Shown: positions 18,180-27,706 of the stretch, one piece after another | Position numbering within the stretch: the first letter of the stretch is position 1 | Layout of the letters: the number at the start of each line of letters is the position of its first letter | Source: Chara braunii | Taxonomy: Eukaryota; Streptophyta; Charophyceae; Charales; Characeae | Assembly (NCBI GenBank): GCA_003427395.1 | Contig: BFEA01000111.1 | Span: forward strand, 58,397 to 87,129 | Length of the DNA stretch: 28,733 nucleotides | Direction of reading: 5' to 3' | Made by a program: the position numbers and the translations under genes | The notes under the pieces: model-generated | Told to the model about the DNA's origin: nothing | The model's input: only the letters and a program-made list of their open reading frames with translations | The model's database searches: none

Positions 18180-18376
18180 ACTAACAGAGAGGACCTTTTG
18201 TGGTCTCCGGCAGCATATATGGATGGTACCGTGCGGTGTGAGACTGAGTACCGTCAAAGGGCATGCCCTGATAAGCCTGGACCCACAGGATGGTACACCT
18301 GTGGAACCACACCAGGTATCACGCGTGTCACACCACATGAGACAATACCAAAGGGCACTGTTATCACCAGTATGGC
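18180..18376 (+). pseudogene. Open frame interrupted by E2 (left part)
   Basis: The frame opens after the TGA at 18177-18179, has an ATG at 18219 (MDGTVRCETEYRQRACPDKP) and is open into E2. Past E2 the same frame continues from 27784 to a TGA at 27878-27880, using the duplicated ATGGC as Met-Ala. Without E2 the frame would be 97 codons, or 84 from the ATG, with four Cys. I recognise no family. A frame of this length can occur by chance, so a host or older-element exon is possible but unproven. Confidence 0.3.
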
Positions 18377-18613
18377 TGTTGCATACCGTAACGGTGCAGA
18401 CCAGAACAAGAACCGACCTCTCTCACATAGTACAGGATAGCACAGCAGAAGGCGAAAATACGAATGATCAGCCCAATCAATGTCACATTGCAGACCAAAC
18501 ATACATCATCATCATCGCATGGTGTGAAGGGGGCTGGCGCTCACACAGGAAGAACGCGCCAGTCCCAAAACATACACAGACGAAGAGGAGGGGGATCAGA
18601 CGAAGAAGAGGGG

Positions 18614-18733
18614 NNNNNNNNNNNNNNNNNNNNNNNNNNNNNNNNNNNNNNNNNNNNNNNNNNNNNNNNNNNNNNNNNNNNNNNNNNNNNNNNNNNNNNN
18701 NNNNNNNNNNNNNNNNNNNNNNNNNNNNNNNNN
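18614..18733. other. Assembly gap (120 N)
   Basis: Run of N inside the left LTR of E2. The true length may differ. Confidence 0.99.
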
Positions 18734-18883
18734 GTGGACTGTGGTTGGCACTGGTGGGCCGTGAGATGCGATGGACGATGCCTGAACGCCCCTTGAATAT
18801 GGCAGACACAGGTTAGACCCCCCCTCCTCCGCCCTTCCTCCTGCACCGCTCTTCCATGCAGCCCTGCTTCTGCCCCCCCCCTC

Positions 18884-18888
<5 letters not shown>

Positions 18889-18927
<39 letters not shown>
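18889..18927. repeat. (CT)n microsatellite in the E2 LTR
   Basis: CT dinucleotides preceded by a C-rich tract. The right LTR has a shorter run near 25823-25840. Confidence 0.95.
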
Positions 18928-18930
<3 letters not shown>

Positions 18931-18943
18931 GTCTGCAGATACC

Positions 18944-19313
18944 GAGAAGTCAGGTGGCTAGAGGGTGAGGGAGAGATGGTGGACTTAGAGGAGGAAGAAG
19001 AAGAACTCTCTCTCTCCCTCTTGTACCAAATGTGAAGGTGCTGCCTTGTTGCAGGTACATCGAAGACGAAGCTGGAGCTATGGCGCCACAGGTAAGTCTC
19101 CCTAGCCTCCGCCCTTCTCCCTCTCACTGAGAAGTCAGGTGGTGAGAGGGTGTGGGAGAGATGGTGGACTTAGAGGAGGAAGAAGAAGAACTCTCTCTCT
19201 CTCCCTCTTGTACCAACTGTGAAGGTGGCGCCTTGTTGCATGTACATCGAAGACGAAGCTGGAGCTATGGCGCAACAGGTAAGTCTCCCTGGCCTCCGCC
19301 CTTCTCCCTCTCT
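18944..19313. repeat. 185-bp tandem duplication in the left E2 LTR
   Basis: A unit starting GAGAAGTCAGGTGG at 18944 recurs at 19129. The right LTR has one copy (from 25857), so the duplication arose after insertion or by recombination. Confidence 0.93.
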
Positions 19314-19505
19314 CCCAACGCTACTCTACCTCCTAGCAGCACCCAGCGCTGAAGACTACTCTAGCGCTAGCTACTACCACTGCAGCACTCCTCCAGAGTG
19401 CTGGGCCAACTCCTGAAGACGGCCTCCTGCCTCCTGCACGTGAAGTGCCCGTGAACTGCCTGGGAAGTCCCCGTGATCTACCTGCAGTCTGGAGGGCGGG
19501 CCAGT

Positions 19506-19514
19506 ACTATATAG
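19506..19514 (-). promoter_or_regulatory. TATA-like box in the left LTR
   Basis: Minus-strand CTATATAGT, at the same LTR position as the site at 26236-26244. Confidence 0.45.
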
Positions 19515-19779
19515 TGCTGGCCTGTCCGGGAGGCTGCTCTTGCCAATGCCGAAACGTGCCAGACCCTGGCGTTGAAGTCCAACCAAAGGTTGTCTTGAAA
19601 CAGGCCCAAAAATGGCCTGTGCTAAACCCTGGTCTGATGCCTGAGTTTCAGGGCAGGTCGACTTTACGAGGGCCTGAAAATGGCCCTCGTTTTCAGGCTT
19701 TTAGGCTGAAACGACACAGGGCCTGGAGGGCCCATATTTTCCGTCTGGTCGGGCCTGTGTGGATGCGCAGTATGCCACC

Positions 19780-19792
19780 CTCCCCCCTCCTT
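19780..19792 (-). promoter_or_regulatory. E2 polypurine tract
   Basis: Minus strand AAGGAGGGGGGAG lies directly before the LTR start (GGTGGCATACTG). In LTR elements this purine run resists RNase H and primes plus-strand DNA. Its position confirms element orientation. Confidence 0.85.
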
Positions 19793-19804
19793 GAAAGACC
19801 AAGC

Positions 19805-20047
19805 TTACCTGCGAGGGTGAAGCTGCCTGTCTGAGGGAGGGACCAAAGTCCGGGTGGGAGAGGCAGGTCGTGAAGCTTCCTTAGCTAGTCTCTGTCGTAT
19901 GTCGGCTGTTTGTGGAAGGAGAAGATCAGCGAAGATACGGCCTTTCCGGCCACCGTGGTGCAACTCGAATGGAGTCATGCCGATCGCCGGATGCAATGAA
20001 GTGTTATAGGCGAACTTGATATCGAGGAGGCGGTCGACCCAAGCCTT
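19805..20047 (-). pseudogene. E2 integrase core end, truncated C-terminus
   Basis: After a TAG at 20048 the frame continues through KAWVDRLLDIKFAYNTS and HPAIGMTPFELHHG, a standard end of the gypsy catalytic core. It stops at 19805, only 25 bases from the polypurine tract. The GPY/F domain and any chromodomain, normally 100-200 residues, are missing, so a deletion abutting the tract is likely. Confidence 0.88.
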
Positions 20048-20659
20048 CTATTCCGGATGGATGAGCGTACGAAGCATCATTTGAGCGGTTTGATGTGCCC
20101 GCTTCGTTTGCCCGTCCGTTTGTGGATGCCGAGCCGAACTCGGTTTCATTTCGGTGCCGGATTCCTGCATGAGAGGAGTCCAAAATGCCGACATGAATCG
20201 AGTGTTGCGGTCGCTAATGATGTCTTCCGATACACCGTGGCTGCAAATCCAGCCGATGTGCAAGAGGCGCGCAAGTTCGGGAGCCGTGGCGTAATACTTG
20301 CAAGGGAGAAATCGTGCGTACTTACTCAAACGGTCAATGACCGTGAGGATGCCGTCGTGCCCGAGGCGGTCGGGAGGAAACGTGTCGGTGACATCCATGG
20401 CAATGGAGAGGCCGGGTTCTCGTGGAATAGGCAATGGGCACAACTCGCCGTAAGGATTGCTGTTGCGGGGCTTGCTTCGTCGGCAAACTTTGCAAGAGTC
20501 GCAATACCGAGTGATGTCAGTAATGAGGTCGGGCCACCGGAATCGTTTCCGAAGTCGTGCGATAGTCCGATTGACTCCAAAATGGCCGGCGAGTCGCGAG
20601 TCGTGGTACTCATCGAGAAGGCGAGTCCGAAGACGATGGTCTCGTGGGACACACAACAA
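20048..20659 (-). pseudogene. E2 integrase, zinc-binding domain and catalytic core
   Basis: The HHCC zinc domain is clear (EYHDSRLAGHFG, then CDSCKVCRRSK). Catalytic positions are Asp in IAMDVTD (codon 20393-20395), Asp in IISDRNTRF (20210-20212), and in place of Glu a Lys in DGQTKRAHQT (codon AAG, 20102-20104), with exactly 35 residues between the last two. Glu to Lys is one G-to-A change and abolishes the DDE triad. The product would otherwise insert element DNA into chromosomes. Confidence 0.93.
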
Positions 20660-20820
20660 GTCCTTGCCTCACGAGTGGAGAAGCCGGCGGGTCATCCGAA
20701 GATAACTGTGCATAGAGTGTGGCGAAATCCGGATCAGACTCATAGCCCCGAATGAAATGCCATTGAAGTTCCTCGTCGAATGCGAAGGCATGATGTGTCA
20801 TTGTGCAAAGATCGGGTTCT
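20660..20820 (-). pseudogene. E2 RNase H-integrase linker
   Basis: This minus-strand segment continues from RNase H and reads MTHHAFAFDEELQWHFIRGY, then YAQLSSDDPPASPLV, typical of the spacer before the integrase zinc domain. A frame change occurs near 20650-20660. Confidence 0.7.
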
Positions 20821-21170
20821 TCACGAGAGTGCATCTGCTGCGCGATTGGAGAGGCCGGCGAGATGTTTTGGTGTGAAGTCAAATTGGTTGATGAAGTACA
20901 TCCATCGTCCAATAGTACTGCTCACCGTATCTTGCGTCTTGTAGTAGGTCAACGGGTTATTATCTGTGACCCATGTGAACCTATGGCGCCCAAGGAAGAA
21001 GTGCCGCCATCGCTTGAGAGCCATCACGAACGCCAGCAGCTCCTTCCTTGCATCATCAAGTGAGTTGATGGGAGGCACCTTGTGGCTGAAATACTCCACG
21101 GGATGCTAGTCGTCGCCGTCGTGTTGTTCCAGGATTGCCCCAATGCCATAGCCGGAAGCGTTAGTTGTCA
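20821..21170 (-). pseudogene. E2 RNase H domain
   Basis: The first catalytic Asp is replaced: VTTNASGYGIG (Asn codon AAC near 21160) where VTTDAS is usual. The Glu (DDARKELLAF), Asp (WVTDNNPLTY) and last Asp (AADALS) are intact. A TAG stop at 21106 follows EQHDGDD, and a TGA at 20821 directly follows ADALS where Arg is usual. E1 lost the opposite end of the same active site. Confidence 0.9.
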
Positions 21171-22407
21171 CTCTCGTTGGCAAGGTGGGGTCATAGATGC
21201 CAAGGACGGGTGCCATGAGCATGGCCGTCTTGAGTGCTCGGAATGACCGACGGGCGTCGTCATCGAATACGAATGGCACCTTTGGCGATTGTAATCTCGT
21301 CAATGGTGCGGCAATCCTTGAGTACCCGGTGATGAAGCGTTGATAGTAGCCCGCCAACCCCATGAATGAGCGAACGTCCGTGGTGTTGGTGGGCTCGGGC
21401 CATACGCGGATGACCTCGATCTTGTCTGCAAGGGGAGGGATGCCTTGCGGCATCACATAATGGCCCAAGTACTCGAGCTCTTGCCGCGCGAATTCGCATT
21501 TGTCGCGGTTGGCTTTGTACTTGGCTTGTCGTAGCCGCTCCAAAACGGTGCTCAGGTGCTCCACATGCTCGTCCAAACTCCGGCTGTACACCAAGATATC
21601 GTCGAGGTAGATGAGCACAAATTTATCCAGCATGTGACGGAACTCCGTTGTCATAGCCGCTTGGAACGTGGCCGGGGCATTCGTAAGGCCAAAAGGCATA
21701 ACCAGCCATTTGAAATGCCCATATCGCGTCTTAAACGCGGTCTTGTAGTGATCCTCCTACCGGATCTCGAGTTGGTGATATCCTGATTTGAGGTCAAGCT
21801 TGGAGAAGAACTTAGCGCCGCCCAGCCGTTCGAGAAGGTCGTCGATGCGCGGAAGAGGGCCAGCGTTCTCGACAGTTTGCGCGTTGATCTTGCGATAATC
21901 GATGCACAACAGCAAGTCTTTGTTCTTCTTCTGGACGAAGAGAACGGGGGCACCGTATGGCGAAGAGCTAGGTCGAATCCAACCTTTCTCAAGAAGGTTG
22001 TCGAGTTGTGCCCGTAGCACACTTAACTCTTCCTCGCTCATGGGGTAGATGCAACCACGTGGAGGTACGACCCCAGCCTCGAGGATGATCTCGTGGCGGA
22101 TGGGTCGATCCGGTACTACTCCATGCGGGGCTTCGAACACGTTGCCATAGGCATCGAGAAGCTCGGTGATGCGTGGGTTCATTGATACATTCGTCGATGG
22201 GCTGTCCTGGGGAGGGAGGGCGTGGAGAAAACACACCCCCATCTCCTCGATGTCGTCCCTGGTGATGGAAGCTCGAATGCTTGTGGTGGACACCACGTGG
22301 CAGCTGATCGAAGGGTGAGGTGGAGGCACCATGCATGGGACTAGTACTCCGTTCCGATCGCAAACGTGAACGGTGGGGTGGTAGAAGTCCACCGGGTGAT
22401 CCTCGCT
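21106..22407 (-). pseudogene. E2 reverse transcriptase
   Basis: Fingers and palm are well conserved: [22 protein letters not shown], then [42 protein letters not shown] and MPFGLTNAPATFQ. The YLDD active site is at 21598-21609, followed by connection sequence (LEYLGHYV, SFMGLAGYYQRF). One TAG at about 21757 interrupts the frame after LEIR. The upstream frame is continuous with protease apart from the TGA at 22408. No active-site change is visible in RT itself. Confidence 0.95.
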
Positions 22408-23230
22408 TCACAGCCATGACATGCCCAAAATAATGTCGAACTGGGTGTCCAAAATGTCGAATGACACGACCTCGCTTGCATGCGGGGCAAAGTACACGGG
22501 GACCGAATCAATGCACCGGTCGATTGACTTGTGTGTATGACCGCCGACCAACGTGACTTGTGTGGGCTGCAACTTCCTCCGAAAGCGTGGCCCAAGGCCA
22601 GAGCGTACCGTAAAGTCTTGGCTGATATAGTTGTGAGTAGCTCCGCAATCGATCAAAGCGCTGCAGGTCGCCTCCCCGATCTGAATGCGTATGTACAACA
22701 ATGGCACATCGATGTTGTCATACGGTTGTGTCTTGAACTTGCGGTCGATCTTCGCAACGTAGTCATGAAGGTCAACAACCTCTACTCTGGCGTCCATCAA
22801 CGAAGCTGATACTGCAGTGTGTAAGTAATCCCGCAATTGTGCCATGAGCACGTTGCAATGCGGTTTCGGCAATCGACCGGTCGGGGGAAGGGGCATCCAT
22901 TGGAAGTCCGCCAACGTCAACGGGTCGAGTCTCTCAAGTCTTGACCATGACATCAAATCCCCGACGAAAGTTGGCGGCGAAGCTGCCGAATCGGTTGCCG
23001 ATGGTGGTGAAACCGTGCATGCTGTGGATTGTTGCACGTGGAGTGGCTGGTCCAAGGGTGGGACCAAGTGGACAGCGTAATCCTCGTAAGTGAACCGACG
23101 ACTTGCGACATCCGCATTCTCCCCAGATGTGTAGGAGGCCGCTAGCAAGGCGGATGAATCTGGCGGAATGAGAGGTGGAGTCGCCTCACCTCCCGTGCAA
23201 CTCAGTCTCCCGAGCTGATTCGAGGTCGAA
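22408..23230 (-). pseudogene. E2 retropepsin-like aspartic protease
   Basis: The active site reads ALIDCGATHNYIS, with Asp-Cys-Gly at 22642-22650 where DSG or DTG is usual. The C-terminal motif FDIILGMSWL precedes a TGA stop at 22408-22410. Upstream (about 22760-23170) is a hydrophilic linker. A Cys in the second active-site position might be a family feature rather than damage. The stop lies exactly where family members read on into RT. Confidence 0.85.
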
Positions 23231-23335
23231 CACCCTCCTTGCCTTGATCCTGGCATTGGGAGGTCTTGTGCTTGGTGTCGTTGTACCAATAGCAGCAGCC
23301 GTATTGGCTGCGGTACTTGTATTCGGCCTCGGTCA
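23205..23335 (-). pseudogene. E2 gag zinc knuckle in a shifted frame
   Basis: After the gag frame closes at 23333, a third frame reads VKFNLTEAEYKYRSQYG, then CYWYNDTKHKTSQC and a RVFDLESARETELHG-type tail in a neighbouring frame. The knuckle has CX2CX4HX4C spacing with Tyr (TAC) at the second Cys, as in E1. Confidence 0.75.
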
Positions 23336-24744
23336 AGTTGAACTTGACCCATGGTACTGGCTGTCCATTTCCTGTCGGTGATGTTGTTTTCGCCTTCCCT
23401 TTGATACGGGAGTTGTTCGCGGCTGGACGACGGCCACCTGATCTCCCTCATGTGATGCTGGGGTGGCTGTCGGATCTTCCACAAGGTTGTCCGGTTGGAC
23501 TGCAGCGACTGGCTGCGGACCCAAACCAAAATTTCCCTTCTCCACATAGGTTGGCTGCCACGCTGACTTCTCGTGTGCAGCAGCCCGGTTGCTCTTGATG
23601 ATCTCACGCGCCTTGTTGATGATTTCGGCAAAGGTCATGTACTGTTCTCGATCACCAAGTGCGAGGCTCAAGGCATTACACGACCGGTTGTAGAACTCCC
23701 GACGCAGATCCGAGAATGGCAAGTCAAGATCGGGTGTTGCCACAATCTTTTGCCATTCCGTGAGCCTGTCGCGTGCCGGTGTGTTGCCTTGAGTCACGCT
23801 GAAGAGGCGGTTAATGGCGAGCGTCGGGGCGTCGTCGACAATGAACCGCTTCTTCCATTCCCTCGTCATCTCGTCCCAGGAGATCTTCTTGTGCAGATCG
23901 GAGACCTGGACGCCGTGGATGGTTGCCATGTGGCTGGGCGAGATCCGGCATCCGCCCTTGGCGTTGAGGAACAACGCCAAGATGTACAAGTGAGCGGGGA
24001 CGTCATGAATCCCAAGCTCCGTCATAAAGCCTTGCCTCCAGATGACTGGGTCCTGATGTGTATAGTCGTCAAACTTCTCGATCCGGAAAGTCGGCATCTT
24101 GTATGGTCGCGATGCACTGGTGTTGCCATTGTTGTCGAGCGGCTGGTGTAGCTGTCTGAGCTCGGTCTTCAAGGTGCCGAGCTGCTCGCTGACGGTGGCT
24201 GGCGCGGTGAAGGTGCTGATGTCTCCGAGCATTGCGACTACATGGTCAACTCGTTCCTCCAGTTGGCGGGTTGAGGCTGCACTCCCGGGTTCGCCAGCAT
24301 CTGGTCCTGGTGATGCTTGCTCCAAGTCCTGTACACGGGCATTGAGTGCCCGTGTAGCATCCTCGTGCAGATCCTTGTGGTTCCGCACTGTCCATCGGAG
24401 ATTCGCCAACTCGGACTGCAGGTGGTTACAAGTGTAAACCAACTGGGTCATGAGTTTGGCGAGAAACTCCTTGTGCTGCTCTTCTTGTGTCGCGTCTTCG
24501 TGGCTCTCGGATGGTTCAAAATGCCAGAACTTGAGCTTTTCGACGCTCACGGCTTCGTGCCGCTGTAGCAGATCCTGGGCCTCCTTGCGGCGGGCCTGGG
24601 CATCTGCGTCAGCTTCGGCCTGAAGCTGTATAGGGCAGCCTCGGCTGCCGCCTGGCGCTGTTCCTCAGCCTCGATCAGTGCAAGCTGAGCTTGGAACCGC
24701 TGTCGGTACGCGGCAATGGACTCGTTGGCCAGTTGGCCTGGCAT
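23333..24744 (-). pseudogene. E2 gag
   Basis: A start at the ATG near 24744 (MPGQLANESIAAYRQ) gives an N-terminal coiled-coil region rich in Gln, Glu and Ala. A frame change near 24620 leads into QAEADADAQARRKEAQ and VSVEKLKFWHFEPSE. The retrotransposon-gag core follows: FRIEKFDDYTHQDPVIWRQG, LHKKISWDEMTREWKKRF and EFYNRSCNALSLALGDREQY. It is a capsid-forming protein by family. Another frame change near 23400 precedes the knuckle. Apart from these it is open for over 400 codons, the best preserved reading frame in the window. Confidence 0.85.
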
Positions 24745-24770
24745 GCCCAAAGCTGAAACCGTCTTGGTGG

Positions 24771-24890
24771 CGTGGCACTGCTGACGTTGGTACTGCTGCT
24801 GTTGTGGCACTGCTGACATGGCACTGTTGCTGATGTGGCACTGCGACTGACATGCCACTGCTGACGTGGCACTCATGCTGACGTGGCACT
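24771..24890. repeat. Minisatellite of GTGGCACTGCTGAC-type units in the E2 leader
   Basis: About eight units of 14-17 bp. Two contain exact TGACGTGGCACT (24861-24890) and others differ by one or two bases. The array lies just upstream of the likely gag start. The unit resembles plant bZIP target sites (TGACGTGG). Confidence 0.85.
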
Positions 24891-24978
24891 TACCTGACCG
24901 GAATGCAAACAAAGGGCTGGTGGGAGGGAAACGCAGAAAGGTAACAAAACTGCACTTTCCATTCCTGGTCCTAATCAA

Positions 24979-25357
24979 CAGAATAAACTAAAAATAAAAA
25001 ATAAAAGAAGAGGATCACCGGGCATCACCGCCCCTTTTTTTTCTTTTCTTTTTTTGTATATCTGTCGATCTGCTATCAGTGAGGCATTTCAGAGGAGTAC
25101 TATGAGCGAGATCTAGGCAAGGTTCCGCAAAGTTTCGGCTTTCAAAAAAAATGCGATCTTGAAAAAAAAAATTGCGCGAAATAGACTGGAGGTTCCACTT
25201 TCAGAGAAGAATAGATCCAGTCCGAGAATATGACAACCTCCCTAGTTCACCTTATATGCCCAGAGTTTAACCGAAAACGAAATGCTAATATCCGAAGTTG
25301 CGAGAAATATATTTTTTTTTTGCAGAGATTTGACGGAGCCCTACTTGATTCGCTAAT

Positions 25358-25388
<31 letters not shown>

Positions 25389-25446
25389 CAACAATCAGTC
25401 GACAAGCAAGCTGGCTCCTTGATTGGGCGGATCCTCTGATTGAGAG
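24979..25446. other. E2 leader, no gene recognised
   Basis: A/T-rich leader between primer site and gag, with a T-rich tract near 25035-25050, and AATC repeats at about 25356-25386. No coding sequence was seen. Confidence 0.6.
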
Positions 25447-25462
25447 GTCCACTCCGATACCA
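25447..25462 (-). promoter_or_regulatory. E2 primer binding site (initiator-Met tRNA type)
   Basis: Minus strand TGGTATCGGAGTGGAC, three bases from the LTR end at 25466. It shares the TGGTATCGGAG variant with E1. Confidence 0.88.
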
Positions 25463-26235
25463 AACTGTTGCATACCGTAACGGTGCAGACCAGAACAAGA
25501 ACCAACCTCTCTCACATAGTACAGGATAGCGCAGCGGAAGGCTAAAATACCAATGATCAGCCCAATCAATGTCACATTGCAGACCAAACATATATCATCA
25601 TCATCGCGTGGTGTGAAGGGGGCTGGGGCTCATACAGGAAGAACGTGCCAGTCCCAAAACATACACAGACGAAGAGGAGGGGGATCAGACGAAGAAGAGG
25701 GGGAAGATGGGAATGTCGTCAACACCAAGTCTTCGATATAGGTCCTAAATAATCCCTCGTCCAATGTCTTGATCCCAATGCCGAGTCTGAATCCAAATGT
25801 CGTCAAGTCCCAAAGTCACCAATCTCTCTCTCTCTCTCTCGTAGTCTGCAGATACCGAGAAGTCAGGTGGCGGGAGGGTGAGGGAGAGATGGTGGACTCA
25901 GAGAAGGAAGAAGAAGAACTCTCTCTCTCTCTCCCTCTTGTACCAACTGTGAAGGTGGCGCCTTGTTGCAGGTACATTGAAGACGAAGCTGGAGCTATGG
26001 CGCCACAGGTAAGTCTCCCTGGCCTCCGCCCTTCTCCCTCTCTCCCAACGCTACTCTACCTCCTAGCAGCGCCCAGCGCTGAAGACCACTCTACCGCTAG
26101 CTACTACTACTGCAGCACTCCTCCAGAGTGCTGTGGCCAACTCCTGAAGACTGCCTCCTGCCTCCTGCATGTGAAGTGCCCGTGAACTGCCCGGGAAGTC
26201 CCCGTGATCTACCTGCAGTCTGCAGGGCGGGCCAG

Positions 26236-26244
26236 TAATATATA
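26236..26244 (-). promoter_or_regulatory. TATA-like box of the E2 5' LTR
   Basis: Minus strand TATATATTA, about 770 bases upstream of the LTR inner edge. The distance allows a U3 to the right and R-U5 to the left. Confidence 0.5.
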
Positions 26245-26451
26245 GTGCTGGCCTGTCCGGGAGGCTGCTCTTGCCAATGCCGAAACGTGCCAGACCCTGG
26301 CGTTGAAGTTCAACCAAAGGTTGTCTTGAAACAGGCCCAAAAATGGCCTGTGCTAAACCCTGGTCTGGTGCCTGAGTTTCAGGGCAGGTCGACTTTATGA
26401 GGGCCTGAAAATGGCCCTCGTTTTCAGGCTTTTAGGCTGAAACGACACAGG

Positions 26452-27706
26452 TGTTATGATTCTGGTTGTTTGCTGTCTGAAGACCAACACTCACTCACAT
26501 AGACTTCCAAGTATGCCCATACATACACAGAAGGAAGGGGAGAGGATAGGAGTATCACACCGCACAGGGAAAGATAAACACAGCGGAAGACTTGACCATG
26601 CGATACGACAGGGTACACTGAAAGTGCAATTCACTCCACTCAATCCTCACAACCAGTCATAAAGAAAAGCCAAGCAGATCACATCCAGGAAACAATGAAA
26701 CGATGATAGTCCAAACCCAGTTACACACTGTTTGTTAAACTCAGAGTCTCGAATTGTCAGGATAACCTCAGTACTACAGTGCGCTGCTCNGAAATGAGCA
26801 GCGCTTCACTCCCCAACCCTGAGTAACCACTCGTAACACCCCTGAGCCCCTGAATCATCAAGGGCCACCCAGATACAGCCTCCAGAGGGAAGCGCCACCC
26901 TGAAACAGGCCTCTGAGGCCAAGCGCCACTCAGAGGATGAAGAAGAAGACCAGCGCCACAGTATCTGATAATGACGAAGTGTCGGAAGACTTCCCGGGTG
27001 GAAGTCTGCAGCAGCGCCACCAAACCCTGACAGATGACCTCTGAGGAAGAAGCTGCAGCTATGGCTGCAGCGCCACACCCCTGGAACCCCACCCCGGAGG
27101 AGGGTCCAGCAGGGCACCAACTTCTCTCGCCTCCAGCAGACCTCGATAGCCCAGACCTCTGTCAGTCCCTGCGTGCTGGCAGAGTACAGCGCAGGTCCCA
27201 GCTATGGCCGGCGCTCCGAAGGTCTGGCTATGCCTGTCTCCTTCCACACTGAGCCGTCACCACTCCCGGTTCACGCGTAGCGCAGCAGCGATGTACTCGG
27301 TACCAACTGCCAAAAGCCCTGAACCGATGTGCCCATTCTATCTATCGACTACAACTAGCCTAGACTCGACCTAGACCGGACTGACTGACTGACCGATACC
27401 GATTCAGTTTCGCCTCTACCTTACCCGGCTATAGGCTATAGCACCGTCTATCAGCATAGGCCCTTAGGGCCTGTCTGTCCTAGGGGTAGCCCGGGCCTGC
27501 TATTCGCAGTTAGGGTACCAGTAGGAAATTCAGTTAGTGTTAGGCCTGTATTTTCCCAAATTTGCAGGTATGTCCCTCACAAATTTCCACTACAGGTAGG
27601 TCTCTCGGTTAGCCCTCAGCCAAACAAAATTACGAATCTACCCTGCCTATGGTACAGCCTCAACAGAGAGGGGCTACAGGCGACCAGAAAACAGCAAGTC
27701 ATTGCA
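26452..27706. mobile_element. 1255-bp solo-LTR-like insertion in E2 U3
   Basis: The left E2 LTR reads straight through CACAGGGCCTGG, while the right one is split here. The inserted piece starts TGTTATGA and ends TCATTGCA, an imperfect inverted pair with TG/CA ends like an LTR. The flanks CAGG (26448-26451) and CACG (27707-27710) could be a 4-bp duplication with one change. No coding frame, primer site or polypurine tract was found inside, so a solo LTR of another family is the best reading. One ambiguous base is at 26790. Confidence 0.72.

Larger units (their letters stand above)
18377..19779 (-). repeat. E2 3' LTR (left copy)
   Basis: It begins TGTTGCATACC and ends at the TATGCCAC boundary beside the polypurine tract. 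Compared with the right LTR it has a gap of unknown bases (18614-18733), a following segment (18734-18880) not seen in the right LTR, and a 185-bp internal tandem duplication. A TATA-like site (minus strand CTATATAGT) is at 19506-19514. Confidence 0.93.

Noticed and set aside
20057-20755. 232-codon plus-strand frame opposite E2 integrase
   Set aside because: It is the antisense shadow of the integrase coding region, which has clear catalytic motifs on the minus strand.
24771-24890. CRISPR-like array
   Set aside because: Units are adjacent and degenerate with no spacers, in a eukaryotic retrotransposon leader. It is a minisatellite.
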